From Fragum whitleyi (lineage: Eukaryota; Mollusca; Bivalvia; Cardiida; Cardiidae), in NCBI GenBank assembly GCA_948146395.1, contig OX411545.1, positions 23,639,526 through 23,703,525 on the forward strand: 64,000 bases of DNA, given 5' to 3'. Below, one piece after another: positions 23,950 through 38,900 of the stretch. Numbering within the stretch: position 1 is the first letter of the stretch; every line of letters begins with the position of its first letter. A model generated the notes under the pieces. It was given only the letters and a program-made list of their open reading frames with translations. It was not told the DNA's origin and did not search any database. The position numbers were made by a program, and so were the translations under genes.

Positions 23950-26900
23950 TTATTCCACAATTTTCAGCACTTGCCCAATTGCAATGGTTTTCCCTGAAAT
24001 GAACACAACAAAATTTACTTTATTATTGACTTTGTTGTAATAATGACAATTCTAATGAGTAAATAATATGCAGCACATATCAAATGGTAAATTGCTTCGA
24101 TTGAATGATTGATTGAATAGAGTTTTACGCCGCTTTTGAAGTGATATTGCAGCGGCTGGAGCACCTATCAATGGTTTCCTGGTATTTCTCTCACCAGAAC
24201 AACAACCACATTCTTTCCTAGCCTCCAGCTGCTATCTTACATAGGTCTATGATTATTGACCTATTTGATGAGACCCAAATAGTCTGAAAGAACGAGTGCC
24301 GCCATCGGGGATCGAACCCTGGACCTCTAGATTGACAGTCCGACGCGCTACCAACTGCGCTATGACGTCGGCTCTAGGTAAATTACTTTGAATATGAGTG
24401 GATAGCTGTAAAAGTATTCCTTAATATACTTATTATCACGTCATCAACTGTATCTGAAATTATTCTAAGTGCACTTGATCAATTACTGCATGTTTGAAAT
24501 GAGGATTTCAATTGATCTTTATTGGATCAAATCTCCATTTCAAACCCTTTTTATATAATTTGACCTTGGCCTATGATCCCATACGTTAAGCTTTCCAAAT
24601 GTCTCTGAAATGGCACATCTTAACATGATGGGAAACATTTATGAAAATTATTCTTTTGAAATCCATCCATAAATGTAAGTTATGCTCTGGACAAGCTTGC
24701 ATAGATATCCTGTTGTACCCTATTTCCATGAGTGGCCATATTTCTGTGAATTGTCAATTAGAGTTACTTACTGTAATTTCAGTAATTTTTTCACTATATT
24801 TTGATAAAAGATCTAGAATAATGAACTTCTATAAAAGAAATTATGCTTAAATTACCATAAATCAAATGAAATTGGTAAAACTCTAAAGTTCCTTATTTCT
24901 AATTCCTTGTGCAGTGGTAGGAAACTGTAAATTTTAAAATAAAGACCCATTATATCTGTTATTTTCATACCCTAATGAGAAATTATTATGTGACTTATGA
25001 CGAAAATTTTGAAGCCATACATAACTCCAGTTGTGATTAAGGGACTGCTTAATTTAGGATTCAAGGAAATATGAGCACTGTTGGTTTTGATGAGTGTTTT
25101 GTGAATGTTCAAATTACTTCAAAAAATGATGATTTCACCTTGAATTTTCAAGCTTCTTTAACAATTGTATGATGTTTTGAAAATAACAAGTTTGGAAAAA
25201 GGTCTCCTGTTGATTTTGAAATTGTGACTGTTCTATTTAACATTCACGGAAATATGGTACACCAGGATATATAGTGGACGGGGCATAACAATAAATTTCA
25301 TCAGTCAGTTTCTATTTTGTATTCAAAACAGTGACTATCTAACTACTAAAGGAAATACATTTCACCTACCTTCGTCTCGTAAAGTAAATCGTCCCATTTG
25401 AGGAAAATCTTGGAAGGTTTCTAAACAAATCATTCCTGCGTTCACTTGAAATCGCGCTACACCAATCTGATCTTGCATTATAAAGCGTGTTGGAGTCTTT
25501 TTTCCAGTTTTTTTGTCTATCAAACAAATGAGGTTTTTAATGGTGACTTCTTCAGCACTTGTATGAATATGTAACACAGCACTATAGCCCGGACAGATAA
25601 TTGATTTATATTCCAGAATCACAATCTGAAAGTCAAAGGGAAACCATTATCATGCAATGAACAAGTGCACATCAGGGCAAATTTTGAATTGGCACTTGGT
25701 AGATCAGGGAGATAAATAAGCTGGATGTTTGTATCAAAGAGTAGAAAACACTGTTTTAAATGAAGAAAAAGCTGAGTTAAGGCGTTTTCTTCTTTAAAAA
25801 AACGTTTCCTCAAAATCTATATATTTTTGTGTGTGTAGAAAAGCTAATCTTCATCCTTGACATGTGGAAAATCACACTACACTTGTCCAGGGACAAGTGG
25901 AGAAAATCTGTTTTTACACACTTGTCAGGAGATAAAATGTAAGGCTAAAATTATGAGAGGTTGCCGAATACAATTGGAAATGATTTTAAATTGAAAGACA
26001 AGCTTCCTTTGTTGAAAATCCTGTAGGTATAGGAGAAAATGCCAACATTTCTCAAAATGTTTGCCAAAGCTAAACATTTTTTTTCATTAATGTAAATATG
26101 TAACACAGCACTGGACATATGATTCAAATAATTCCAGAATCACAATATGGAAGTCTTGGGAAACCATTTTTTTAGATGACAATATCAAGGCTTTTTTTAG
26201 GAATTTTAAGTTGCCGTGATACCAATCCCATACTGTCCAGTACTGTATTTTAAGCCACAATGCTTAAAGACTTGTGAAAATTTTGTGGAAATAGAAAAAA
26301 TTGCTTCTAAGAAGCAATTTCCCCTTTTCACGCATTTTCTTCAAACTAAAACGGTTTCTTTATCAATTGCATTGTTTCGAGAAACAGGAATGGGTAAATA
26401 GTTGTGATCTCAATAATTGTGTAACATTATTGGCTAAACATTAATCTGAATAATTAGGAAATGGTTACCCAGTTATGGTTACTTTAGGTAGTGGACCTGT
26501 AATAGTTCCGCAACATTTTGGAACTCACGACCTTTCACAATATTAACCGAGGTTTCCTAATGAAAGTCATTAGGAAATCTCGGTTAACACTGTTAAAGTT
26601 CATTACTCCTGAAGCGTCACAGAACTATTACGGGTCCACTACCTTAAAGATTGTAACCTACCTTAGCATCAAATGTTCTGCCTGTCCGACAAGGAAATTC
26701 TGGAGCACATATAACAAAACCTGGAGATACATCCTGGAATGGATACACAGATAATCTCAGGGCCCGAGATTATAAAACTTTTCTCAGACTCAACTGAGAA
26801 TTTTCTCAAATTTAAATTAAAATAAATGTATGAAAATAAAAGATAATATTAATAAGTTGTTATTTATTTTTTCTTTTATGTTTATACATTAAAATGAGTA

Positions 26901-29900
26901 TTAAACAGAATTATGGCGTTGATCTAAAATTTAAATCTGAGAAAATTTTAAATTGAGTCTGAGGAAAGGTTTATAACCTTGGGCCTAGATGTGTTTGTGG
27001 GCCATTAACAGGGCTACAGCTTGAGGGGGTATTTTGGATCTTCAATCCAATCATTTCAATAATAAAAGAACAAGCCCTATGATTTTGGTACTCATTGGAA
27101 TCGTCTCTTCAAGACGATTCAGATGAGTACACACAATATACAGTTTTGATGAGAATTAAAAGAGTTTAGACTGATTTTACCCCCCTTTTCTGTACTCCTG
27201 TGCTAGTATACCCTAAATAGATTTTTTTTAATCAAAATGTAAAAGACCTTAATCTTGATGGAAGGATTTGATCTAAGTCAATGCATATTGAAGATTTGAA
27301 GTTTCATACCAAGTACATGTATGCTTAATTTTAGATTGTGTTTTAAAGTTTAGATTTTGTGTTAAAGGTTATACATCTGACTTGACTTATACCATATGAC
27401 TCTTGCTAGACTCATGCTGACCAGAAATTATCATATACTAAATGATCCTAACTTCTCAAATAGTTTTGTTTTAGTGAAAGAAAATATTTCATTAAAAGAT
27501 CAAGTTTTTGACAGAAAGTAATACAAATGAACACCATTAAAATATAAAACCCAAATCTTATCAATGCAGACAGGATGAAATATTTTTAAGAGAACTGAGT
27601 TCAGGATGACAAAATGGTGCAAACTGTTTGCAAATAATATCCTGCTTTGCATAAGCACTTGCTGGTTAAAGAATCCTCACAAACAGATATAACATTTTGC
27701 CATTTAGGCCAATAGTGAATTCCAAAAACAGATTGATTGATTGAATGGAGTTTAATGCTGCTTTCAACATTTTTTCAGGTAACTGCGCTTTGACGGCGGC
27801 TCCGAAAAACAGAAAATAGAGCATTCTTTTTCCTGCGTCAAAATATCTAAATGCATCAAAACTAAATCCTAAACTAAAATTTCTACTATCCTCATCAAAG
27901 GTTTACAACAGGGTTCTTCATTAACTTTTGTGGGTAAGGAGTTCAGAGGACTCTCACAACAAGAAATCATTGAGTCCAAACTCAAAGCAAGGAGTCCAAA
28001 TTTTCATCTATGTAAGAACAATGTGAAAAAGAAGAAATTGCTTAAAGCAATTTCTTCTTTTCCACATGTTCCTTCTGAAATGTTATCTGCAACAAATCTT
28101 GTAGTGAACAGAGCTAAACAAGAGGACCCTGAGGGCCCTAAATCGCTCACCTGATATTTCAAGTAAATTATCATTAAGACTCCATTTCCTATGATATGGC
28201 ATGAACCTTCCCATTTTCAACAGAGTTCATTCTTGTGACCTGGCAAACATTTTGATCAAGTTTCATGAAGATTGGACTATATTTGTGGCTTTTGGAGGTT
28301 TTATGAGAAAATTGTCATTAAGGCCCCTTTTCCCGTGATATGGCATGTATACTTCCCATTTTCAAATGAGTTCATCCTCTTGATCTAACAAACATTCTGA
28401 CAAAGTTTCATGATGATTGGACCATATTTGTGGCTTCTAGAGATTAAACAAAAAATTGTCATTAAGACGCCTTTTCCTGTGAAATGGCACGGATCTTTCC
28501 CATTTTCAAAAGACTTCATCCTCATGACCTAACAAACATTCTGACCAAGTTTCATGAAAATTGGACCATATTTGTGGCTTCTAGAGTGTAAACAAGAAAT
28601 TTGTCATTAAGGCCCCTTTTCCCGTAATATGGCACAGATCCTTTCCATTTGAGCAATTTTCATAAGGGACCACCCAAGGAAAATTTCTGCCAAGTTTGGT
28701 TGATTTTGACCCATAAGTTTAGGAGGAGATGTCGTTTAAAGATATTGTTGACAAAATTGTCATTAAGGCGCCTTTTCCTGTGAAATGGCACGGATCCTTC
28801 CCATTTTCAATAGACTTCATCCTCATGACCTAACAAACATTCTGACCAAGTTTCATGAAGATTGGACCATATTTGTGGCTTCTAGAGTGAAAACAAGAAA
28901 TTTGTCATTTAGGCCCCTTTTCCCGTGATATGGCACGGATCCTTTCCATTTGAGCAATTTTCATAAGAGACCACCCAAGGAATATTTCTGCCAAGTTTGG
29001 TTGATTTTGACCCATAAGTTCAGGAGGAGATGTCGTTTAAAGATATTGTTGACAAAATTGTCATTAAGGCGCCTTTTCCTGTGAAATGGCACGGATCCTT
29101 CCCATTTTCAATAGACTTCATCCTCATGACCTAACAAACCTTCTGACCAAGTTTCATGAAGATTGGACCATATTTGTGGCTTCTAGAGTGAAAACAAGAA
29201 ATTTGTCATTAAGGCCCCTTTTCCCGTGATATGGCACGGATCCTTTCCGTTTGAGCAATTTTGATAAGGGACCACCCAAGGAAAATTTCTGCCAAGTTTG
29301 GTTGATTTTGACCCATAAGTTCAGGAGGAGATGTCGTTTAAAGATATTGTTGACAAATTTGTCATTAAGGCGCCTTTTCCTGTGAAATGGCACGGATCCT
29401 TCCCATTTTCAATAGACTTCATCCTCATGACCTAACAAACATTCTGACCAAGTTTCATGAAGATTGGTCTATATTTGTCGCTTCTAGAGTGAAAACAAGT
29501 TATTTGTCATTTAGGCCCCTTTTCCTGTGATATGGCACGGATCCTTTCCATTTGAGCAATTTTTATAAGGGACCACCCAAGGAATATTTCTGCCAAGTTT
29601 GGTTGATTTTGACCCATAAGTTAACGAGGAGATGTCGTTTAAAGATATTGTTGACAAAATTGTCATTAAGGCGCCTTTTCCTGTGAAATGGCACCGATCC
29701 TTCCCATTTTCAAAAGACTTCATCCTCATGACCTAACAAACATTCTGACCAAGTTTCATGAAGATTGGACTATATTTGTGGCTTCTAGAGTGAAAACAAG
29801 AAATTTGTCATTTAGGCCCCTTTTCCCGTGATATGGCACGGATCCTTTCCATTTGAGCAATTTTCATAAGGGACCACCCAAGGAATATTTCTGCCAAGTT

Positions 29901-32900
29901 TGGTTGATTTTGACCCATAAGTTAACGAGGAGATGTCGTTTAAAGATATTGTTGACAAAATTGTCATTAAGGCGCCTTTTCCTGTGAAATGGCACCGATC
30001 CTTCCCATTTTCAAAAGACTTCATCCTCATGACCTAACAAACATTCTGACCAAGTTTCATGAAGATTGGACTAAATTTGTGGCTTCTAAAGAGAAAACAA
30101 GAAATTTGTCATTAAGGCCCCTTTTCCCGTGATATGGCACAGATCCTTTCCGTTTGAGCAATTTTGATAAGGGACCACCCAAGGAATATTTCTGCCAAGT
30201 TTGGTTGATTTTGACCCATAAGTTTAGGAGGAATTGTCGTTTAAAGATATTGTTGACAAAATTGTCATTAAGGCGCCTTTTCCTGTGAAATGGCACGGAT
30301 CCTTCCCATTTTCAAAAGACTTCATCCTCATGACCTAACAAACATTCTGACCAAGTTTCATGAAGATTGGACCATATTTGTGGCTTCTAGAGTGAAAACA
30401 AGAAATTTGTCATTTAGGCCCCTTTTCCCGTGATATGGCACGGATCCTTTCCGTTTGAGCAATTTTCATAAGAGACCACCCAAGGAATATTTCTGCCAAG
30501 TTTGGTTGATTTTGACCCATAAGTTCAGGAGGAGATGTCGTTTAAAGATATTGTTGACAAAATTGTCATTAAGGCGCCTTTTCCTGTGAAATGGCACGGA
30601 TCCTTCCCATTTTCAATAGACTTCATCCTCATGACCTAACAAACATTCTGACAAAGTTTCATGAAGATTGGACCATATTTGTGGCTTCTAGAGTGAAAAC
30701 AAGAAATTTGTCATTAAGGCCCCTTTTCCCGTGATATGGCACGGATCCTTTCCGTTTGAGCAATTTTCATAAGGGACCACCCAAGGAATATTTCTGCCAA
30801 GTTTGGTTGATTTTGACCCATAAGTTCAGGAGGAGATGTCGTTTAAAGATATTGTTGACAAAATTGTCATTAAGGCGCCTTTTCCTGTGAAATGGCACCG
30901 ATCCTTCCCATTTTCAAAAGACTTCATCCTCATGACCTAACAAACATTCTGACCAAGTTTCATGAAGATTGGACTAAATTTGTGGCTTATAGAGAGAAAA
31001 CAAGAAATTTGTCATTAAGGCCCCTTTTCCCGTGATATGGCACAGATCCTTTCCGTTTGAGCAATTTTGATAAGGGACCACCCCAGGAATATTTCTGCCA
31101 AGTTTGGTTGATTTTGACCCATAAGTTTAGGAGGAATTGTCGTTTAAAGATATTGTTGACAAAATTGTCATTAAGGCGCCTTTTCCTGTGAAATGGCACG
31201 GATCCTTCCCATTTTCAAAAGACTTCATCCTCATGACCTAACAAACATTCTGACCAAGTTTCATGAAGATTGGACCATATTTGTGGCTTCTAGAGTGAAA
31301 ACAAGAAATTTGTCATTTAGGCCCCTTTTCCCGTGATATGGCACGGATCCTTTCCGTTTGAGCAATTTTCATAAGGGACCACCCAAGGAATATTTCTGCC
31401 AAGTTTGGTTGATTTTGACCCATAAGTTCAGGAGGAGATGTCGTTTAAAGATATTGTTGACAAAATTGTCATTAAGGCGCCTTTTCCTGTGAAATGGCAC
31501 GGATCCTTCCCATTTTCAATAGACTTCATCCTCATGACCTAACAAACCTTCTGACCAAGTTTCATGAAGATTGGACCATATTTGTGGCTTCTAGAGTGAA
31601 AACAAGAAATTTGTCATTAAGGCCCCTTTTCCCGTGATATGGCACGGATCCTTTCCGTTTGAGCAATTTTGATAAGGGACCACCCAAGGAATATTTCTGC
31701 CAAGTTTGGTTGATTTTGACCCATAAGTTTAGGAGGAGATGTCGTTTAAAGAAAAAGTTGACGCCGTGACGGACAGACGGACAGACAGACAGATGGACAG
31801 ACGGACGCCGGACAACGATCGATCACAATAGCTCCCTTGAGCACTTCGTGCTCAGGTGAGCTAAAAATTGAATGTTAATTGGTTTGGTGAATTATTTTTC
31901 TATGACCAAGGGAGTCATTTGGAGTCCTGACCTACAAAATAAGGGATTCACAACTGGAAAATAAGGAGTCTCAGACTCCAGTACTCCCCTCAATGTCAAC
32001 ACCTATTACAAGACTATATTTAGATTGAAGTTCAATAGCCCTTCTTTTCCTTCACATCAATATATCAACACCTACCTCCTCCTCCACCCCTGATACTTTT
32101 AATTTGACATTTTCCCCAGGATGAGCTTCGTCTGCATCTTCATCATATGACCATAATTGTAAAATTTTAACTTGGGTCTGAAATCAGAATACAGAGAAGA
32201 ATTTGTCATAGAATATAACTTCTGGGCCTGATTTTGTAATTTTTATCTATTCTCAAATCAGAATTTACTCAAAATAAAGCTGTAATTCTGTAATAAAACT
32301 GTAATAAATGTATGAGCATTCAAGATAAGATTAACAAATTGTTATGAATAACAATTTATTAATATTATCTTTTATGCTCATACAGTTATTTAGATTTAAG
32401 TTTGAGAGCTATCTCAGTTTAGAATGATTAAAGTTTTATAATCTTGGGTCCTAGAAACACTTGTAATGATTCTGAAAGAAGAATATGTATTTGTAGATTA
32501 GAAAATGCTTAACCCTTATCAAGCTGAATTTAACTTCAGTTTCAAACAAATTGTCAATTTTGGAGACATTTCAATCAGTCTGGCTTAAGCTGGTAGTGTA
32601 GACTAAAATCAGAATGAATGTTTATGCAGGCTGATCTTGGTCTATGCTGGCTGCCAAAGCATTTCATACAATAAGAGCATATTGTGAACACAACTTGAAG
32701 GGTTAAAGAGCTGAACTTGCACTGAAATCAGGATAATGACGAGCTTGAGAGCTCCTTCCCCTTTAAATGGTTGATTGATTGGTGTTTTACGCTGCTTTCA
32801 ATATTTTTTCAGTTATATCGCGGCGACTGAAGAACCCAACAATGGCCTACAGCCTCCAGCTGCTATCTCACAAAGGTCTACGATTATCAACACACTGGTG

Positions 32901-35900
32901 AGAGACAAATTGTCAGAAAGATTGATCTGACAACAGGGATCGAACTCCAGACCTCTAGATTGAGAGTCCGACGCACTAGCAACTGCGCTATGGTGGTGGC
33001 CAAATCTCATTCAAACAAGTGTCAATGCACAAAACAGGATGTTTGTCTGAATGGGGTTTTACGCTGCTTTCAACAGAATTTCAGTTTTATCTTGGATCCA
33101 CAAGCATGTTACAATAGATTCCTGGTATTTCTTACACCAGTACAACTACCACATTTTTTACTTACTTCAGCTGATCTATATCATTGGTCTATAATCATCA
33201 ACCCATTGGTTGAAGACAAAAGAATAAGTGCCACTATTGTAAACATAAACTGGACCTTTTGAATGATAATCCAACATGTTTTCAAGAAGAAGTAATCATG
33301 AAAGACCTGCATCTTAAAAAACATAAGTTTATGGGATTAAATTTTGAAAATTTCATCAGTAATTAAATTTCCCCTTTTCAATAGGTTGCTTATCCTATTA
33401 TAGAATAACCATTTAATTTTATCACCATTTACTTTGTTGGTTTGTTCTATACATTACTTATATCAAAACCATTTTCAATTCCTTAAATACTTTAAAATGC
33501 TATCATTCAAGTATACTTACTTTATTTGGCATTAAATGCACAGTCTGGTTTTTAGTTGCAATACCAGATTCTATTTTCCCTATCAATATCGTTCCCATAT
33601 CTTTGTACCGATCCACCACAGGCATTCGTAAAGGTTTGTCTGTAGCTCGACTAACTGGTGGTAAACTGTCTAAAAAGTCTATTAATGAAGGGCCCCTATA
33701 ATATAGATAAGATTCTCATAATTAGCCATCCTTTACAAAATGTTCATTTTTGCCAATTACTAAGTTGTTTATCCCTTTCCTGTTTTACAGAATTTTGGAC
33801 CTGTCCAAATTCAATGGTTTTGCAGACGAAAATTAAAAGTGGATTTAATCTGAAAAATAACCATTCAAGAGGGTAGAAAATAGTGTGAAAAAAGAAGAAA
33901 TTGCTTGTCAGAAGCAATTTCTTCTTTTTTCACAATGTTTTCTCAATAATAAAATCACAGGCATGTGAAAAGCATGGATTAAACAGCAAAGGGTTAAGCT
34001 TTGTATTCTATTCTTCTATGCCTATTTTAGCAGACCATTTCCTTAATTATTATCCTTCTTGAGGATATGCAATAGCAAGGACAAGAAAAGTTTTCACCTT
34101 ATGTCCCTAGTGATCTGTTCTACATATTCTAGATTCATTTAAATTCAAAGAATTTTGTCAATTTAGTATTTTTGATCTCATAAAGATGGTATGCTTTCAA
34201 TGAAAGGATATTTTTTACAGTTCTTAAGGTTTATGTAAATATTGATTTATTTTCAGGTTCAAGTTATAATTAAGTGAAGATAGATATCAATCCTTGGGGA
34301 CCAACTTAAGAAGGATTGAAGACTTCTCAATTACTTTTCTGAAGATGATCTCAAGAGGGTCTATGGGACACACCAGATTTTTTTAAGAGCCCTTGCTTTT
34401 TCTTTTCGAGACTAAGACTCCCAAAAATATGTGTCCCTTAAACACTCTGCATCTAACCCTTGTCTTGCTGAACATGGAATATTCCTGACATGTTAGGAGC
34501 TAAAATTTCATAAAATGTGTGTTTTCGGGCCCTTATAGGCATACATTAATGGACAAATCTAGGCGTCAACGAGAAAAAGTGGATTAATAAGTAAATTCAT
34601 GCGCCGTTAACACCCGGCTTTTTCACTTAAATATCATAAAACAGGGCCAATACACTTTATCAGTTTCTTTGTGTAACATTAATAAAGAGCATAAATAAAG
34701 ACGTTGTTTCTATTCCCGAGTTAAATTTTGTGATGTAATAAATTTACCACGCAACAACAGTATAAACAGAAGTGATGATGCAATGCATAATGCAATTTTC
34801 TTGGACATTAGAATGTTTGGAACTAGTTTTAAAGTTTTCCTATGAATAATCTTGCAATCTCTGTTTGAATGACCTTGGTCTTCATTTTTATGCAATAACA
34901 GCGTCAATTCACGTTTTTTTGAGGGTAAACACATGCATGGACCCTACAAATGCTTTAACGCAGTAATTAAACCATTTTTCGGGTCTCTGCAAATATTAAT
35001 GCCCTCAAAAACGTGAATTAACCAAATATAAACAAAGATTAGCCAGCACATGTGTGCAATTTGATCTAATTCTACACCATCTGCTTTTCCTTCAAAAGTA
35101 AGGATAGTTTACAAATTCAATTTTAAGAACAAATACTGACTTAGATAGATAGTGCAATCAAGGCTTTAGGCACTTTTGATTTTATTGTAATTTGAGCAAA
35201 ATTTTTCAGCATGGCAAGGGGTATTTTCTCTTCAACTTATCTGCACCCAAAAGGAATTATAGAGACTTACCTAAACCATGGACAGATACTTTCATCAGCA
35301 ATGTCTTTTAAATTTGCCCCCGTCAGTCCTGATACAGGAATAAATAAGAGGTCTGTTTTCGGGTTAAATCCACACTTCTTTAAATATGGAACTAATTTGT
35401 CTTTACAATCATTATATCTGAAATAAGAATACATTACATCAATTGATGAATTCTAGTTAGCTTTTGTCTCCAATCAAATCATTATTTTAAACATATTATC
35501 TTTCTCTAGACTTATTCTAACTTAAATAATCCCTTGTGTCCAGGAAATTAAAGCTTCGGGATATCTATCCTTCTAATCTTGATACAAACTGACAAAGAAG
35601 TAAAAATATTCTTATGAAGTCATATAGACATGAGAAATTTAGATTTGAATAATAATAGCCTTCAAGCTTTTTCAATTGAGCCTGTGCGTGAGATTTCCAA
35701 CAATTTCATGTATGTACATAGTAACATAGCAAAGACTCTGACCAGCCTGTGCATCTGCACAGTCTGACCCGAGTCTTCACCATGCATTTTGTAGGTAGAT
35801 TAATCTTAAAGTGCTTGAACACCATCAGGTAACATTGAATTTGCAGTAGGTGGCTGTATACACTGCTAAATGTTTGCACCTTACGCAGATTTCAAATTGT

Positions 35901-38900
35901 TGGAAATGTCACGCACAGGTTCAATTTTCTTGTCATATTGTAGGAGATATTCTATGAAACTCCCTTACTCTTTTACAATTTCTCACATAGCTCCCCTTGT
36001 TTTCTATAACAGTCAACCATAGGATATAGAGGATATTGAATGAGTGGTCATTGAATACCGAAATTATTAAACGAGTCATCTATAAACAGATAAAAACGAG
36101 GCTGTGCCAAGTTTTTATCTGATTAAGTTGACGAGTTTAATAAATTCGGTATTTTATGAGCACAAATTTGATATTCTATTTATAATATGACCCAAAATTT
36201 TGCTAAAAATCGTCAAAATTCTTGAAATTCAATGTATCCATTTTCCGCAAAACTTATAACGCTGTTTAAAACTGACGTCACAATATATAGATTATCACTT
36301 GCATAGTGATTCCACTAGTGTAATAACACCCATGTAATATCAAAAATATTCAATGAGGATATTTCACTCCCGCGATGTAGGTCATTTTATAAATCATCGT
36401 CTTCCATTTACATTCTAAATGACGTCATCATCAATCATGACGTCATCTAACACATGTTTCTGCCCTAATTTAAGCATTTGGGCATTCGGTAATTGAACCA
36501 AGGACCTCTCGATTGCTAGTATGAGGCACTACCAACTGCACTATGACGGCGGTTATAACAGGCATAAACTTAAGGTCTTGCAACATGGCATCTTCTTCCA
36601 GTCCTCCCTGAAGTCCACAGGTCTCTGGTCAAAGGACTGTTGTTAATGTCGATCCCTGGTATATATGATGTACTGACCTTTCTTCATCCCATTGTACTGT
36701 AGGATCATCCATTTTGTTGATTACAACCACAAGTTTTCTCACTCCCGCTGTCTTTACCAACATAGCATGTTCCCGTGTTTGACCACCACGCTCGAAGCCT
36801 GTCTCAAACTCACCACGTCGTGCTGATATCACCTGTGACACATACGTGATTGATTGGAAAAGTTAATCTGTTTTAAGATTTGAATGTAGATCAAACGTCT
36901 AAAGTCAGAACAATATCAACTGCAGCAAAATATTTTAAAGAATATCATAGCATAATTTACAGACCTTGTTCATTGTAGATGTTATAACAACAGTAATTTG
37001 TGATAAAAGTTAGCACGGAAAACTTCTCATAAATAAAGGTCAAAACTGATAAAACTTTACTCTCTTTACTAAATGTGAAAGTCATTCCAAGACATTAAAA
37101 ATTGATTGAATGGAGTTTAATGTGCTTTCAACAGTTTTTCATTTACATCACGGCAACTGGAGCATCTTACATTGGATTTCTGGTATTTCTCGCACCAGTA
37201 CAACCATCACATCCTTTCCTAGCTACTAGCTGCTATACCACATAGGTCTGTTATTATCAGCCGATTGGTGAGAAACAAGTAGTCAAAAGAATGAGTGCGG
37301 CCATTGGGGATTGAACCTGGGACCTCTAGATTGACAGTCTGACTTACTAAAAACTGCAAAATGACGGACAAGACAAATATTTCTTACCAGCAGAATCACT
37401 AGTTTATCCATAAGCAGTTAACAATGTTTTAGGCCTGTTCAAATTGAACAATAAGTGGAAGCAGATCACTGATGCCACACAATTCTTCCAAGATTGACAT
37501 CTTTAAAGCAACTTGATTACTCAGCGCGAAACAGTTGTAACTGCCTATATGTTTATAGGCAGTTACAACTGTTTTGCGTTGAGCCATAGAACTGCTTTTT
37601 ATCTACCAATTTGGGGATATCAAAAGGTTGCACACTAAACAGAATGCAAGAAAATAAGAGTTAAAATGCTTTGATCACACTACCCTTTTCTCACTTTTCC
37701 CATTACTACTTTTATGCCCCCGTATCGAGAGATTGGGGGCATATTGTTTTACTCATGTCCATCCGTCTGTCCGTCCCTCTGTCCGAAAACTTAACCAAAC
37801 TTAACCTTTGCCTTATCAAGAGATCGCTGTTACGGGGGCATTCGTGTTTCACAAACACATCTTGCTCTTAAGTTTATCATGACCTTGGAGTAGAGGATTT
37901 ATCAATACTTACCAGCACAGCTATGTCAGCTTGAGACGCTCCACCAATCATATTGGGTACAAAACTTTTGTGACCTGGGGCATCAAGGATTGTGAAGTGT
38001 TTCTTCTCTGTCTCAAAATAGGCTCGCCCTACTTCCACAGTTTTACCCTTTTCTCTCTCCTCTATATTTGTATCTAATGCCCATGATAAGTACCTAAATC
38101 AAACAGAAGACCAATTAATAAACAAGTAGGTTGACGGTTATTGACAATTATACAAGTTGACCACACATGCGGATAAAAAGGGGTAATGCAAAAATAAAAT
38201 ATTTACTTCTAAATAAAACCCTTTCTTGTGGGTACTCAGTTGCATCATTTCAACAAATCAACTCCCAATGAGTATCCATAACATAAGATTTGGGCAAGTA
38301 TTATTAAAATATTTCAATTTGAAATTAGAAATATCCCCTCTTATCTTTAGCTCTGGTTAATGTTAGAAATTATGAAGCTGAAATCAATCTTTCCTGTTTC
38401 AGGAAAAATTGAAATTATGCTTTTTTGAACATTCAACAAAGCTGAACTTCACACTACCTGAAAAAATTTTGCCCATACAATCATCAGGGTTCAGATTATA
38501 ATACTTTTTTTGCAATTGAATATCTAATTACATCCATTGTTATGGAATTTTCATCCCATTATCAGAAAACATAATTTTTAAAACCATTTCAAAGTAGTGC
38601 AGACCATCTATAGTTTTTAGTGAATGAAATTTTGAAATTTTCTTTCCTCTTAGGAATAAAACAGTGTAGAAAAAGTAGAAATTGTTTTTACCAATTTCTT
38701 CATTTTCAACAATGCTTTCCAAAGCTTTTTTCATCATGTGCATACAAAAGTGGGAAAGCCTAGGAATGAGTTGATTGGACTTTTACAGGTCAGAAAGGTC
38801 ACTGAATACAAGCTATGGTACAATGAAAAGACACAAAATTTTACCATGTTTCTCTGTTCTTTTCTTTTGCTTCTCTCTCATATTTTTCTAGAGTTCTTTT

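Noticed and set aside
24290..24374. tRNA gene candidate
   Set aside because: A- and B-box sequences are present, but they head a SINE, the anticodon arm does not pair well, and several diverged copies share the same body and tail.
29154..31199. Series of similar 70-79-codon reading frames on the minus strand
   Set aside because: They repeat with the 301-bp array and change with its variants; they are products of the tandem repeat, not genes.
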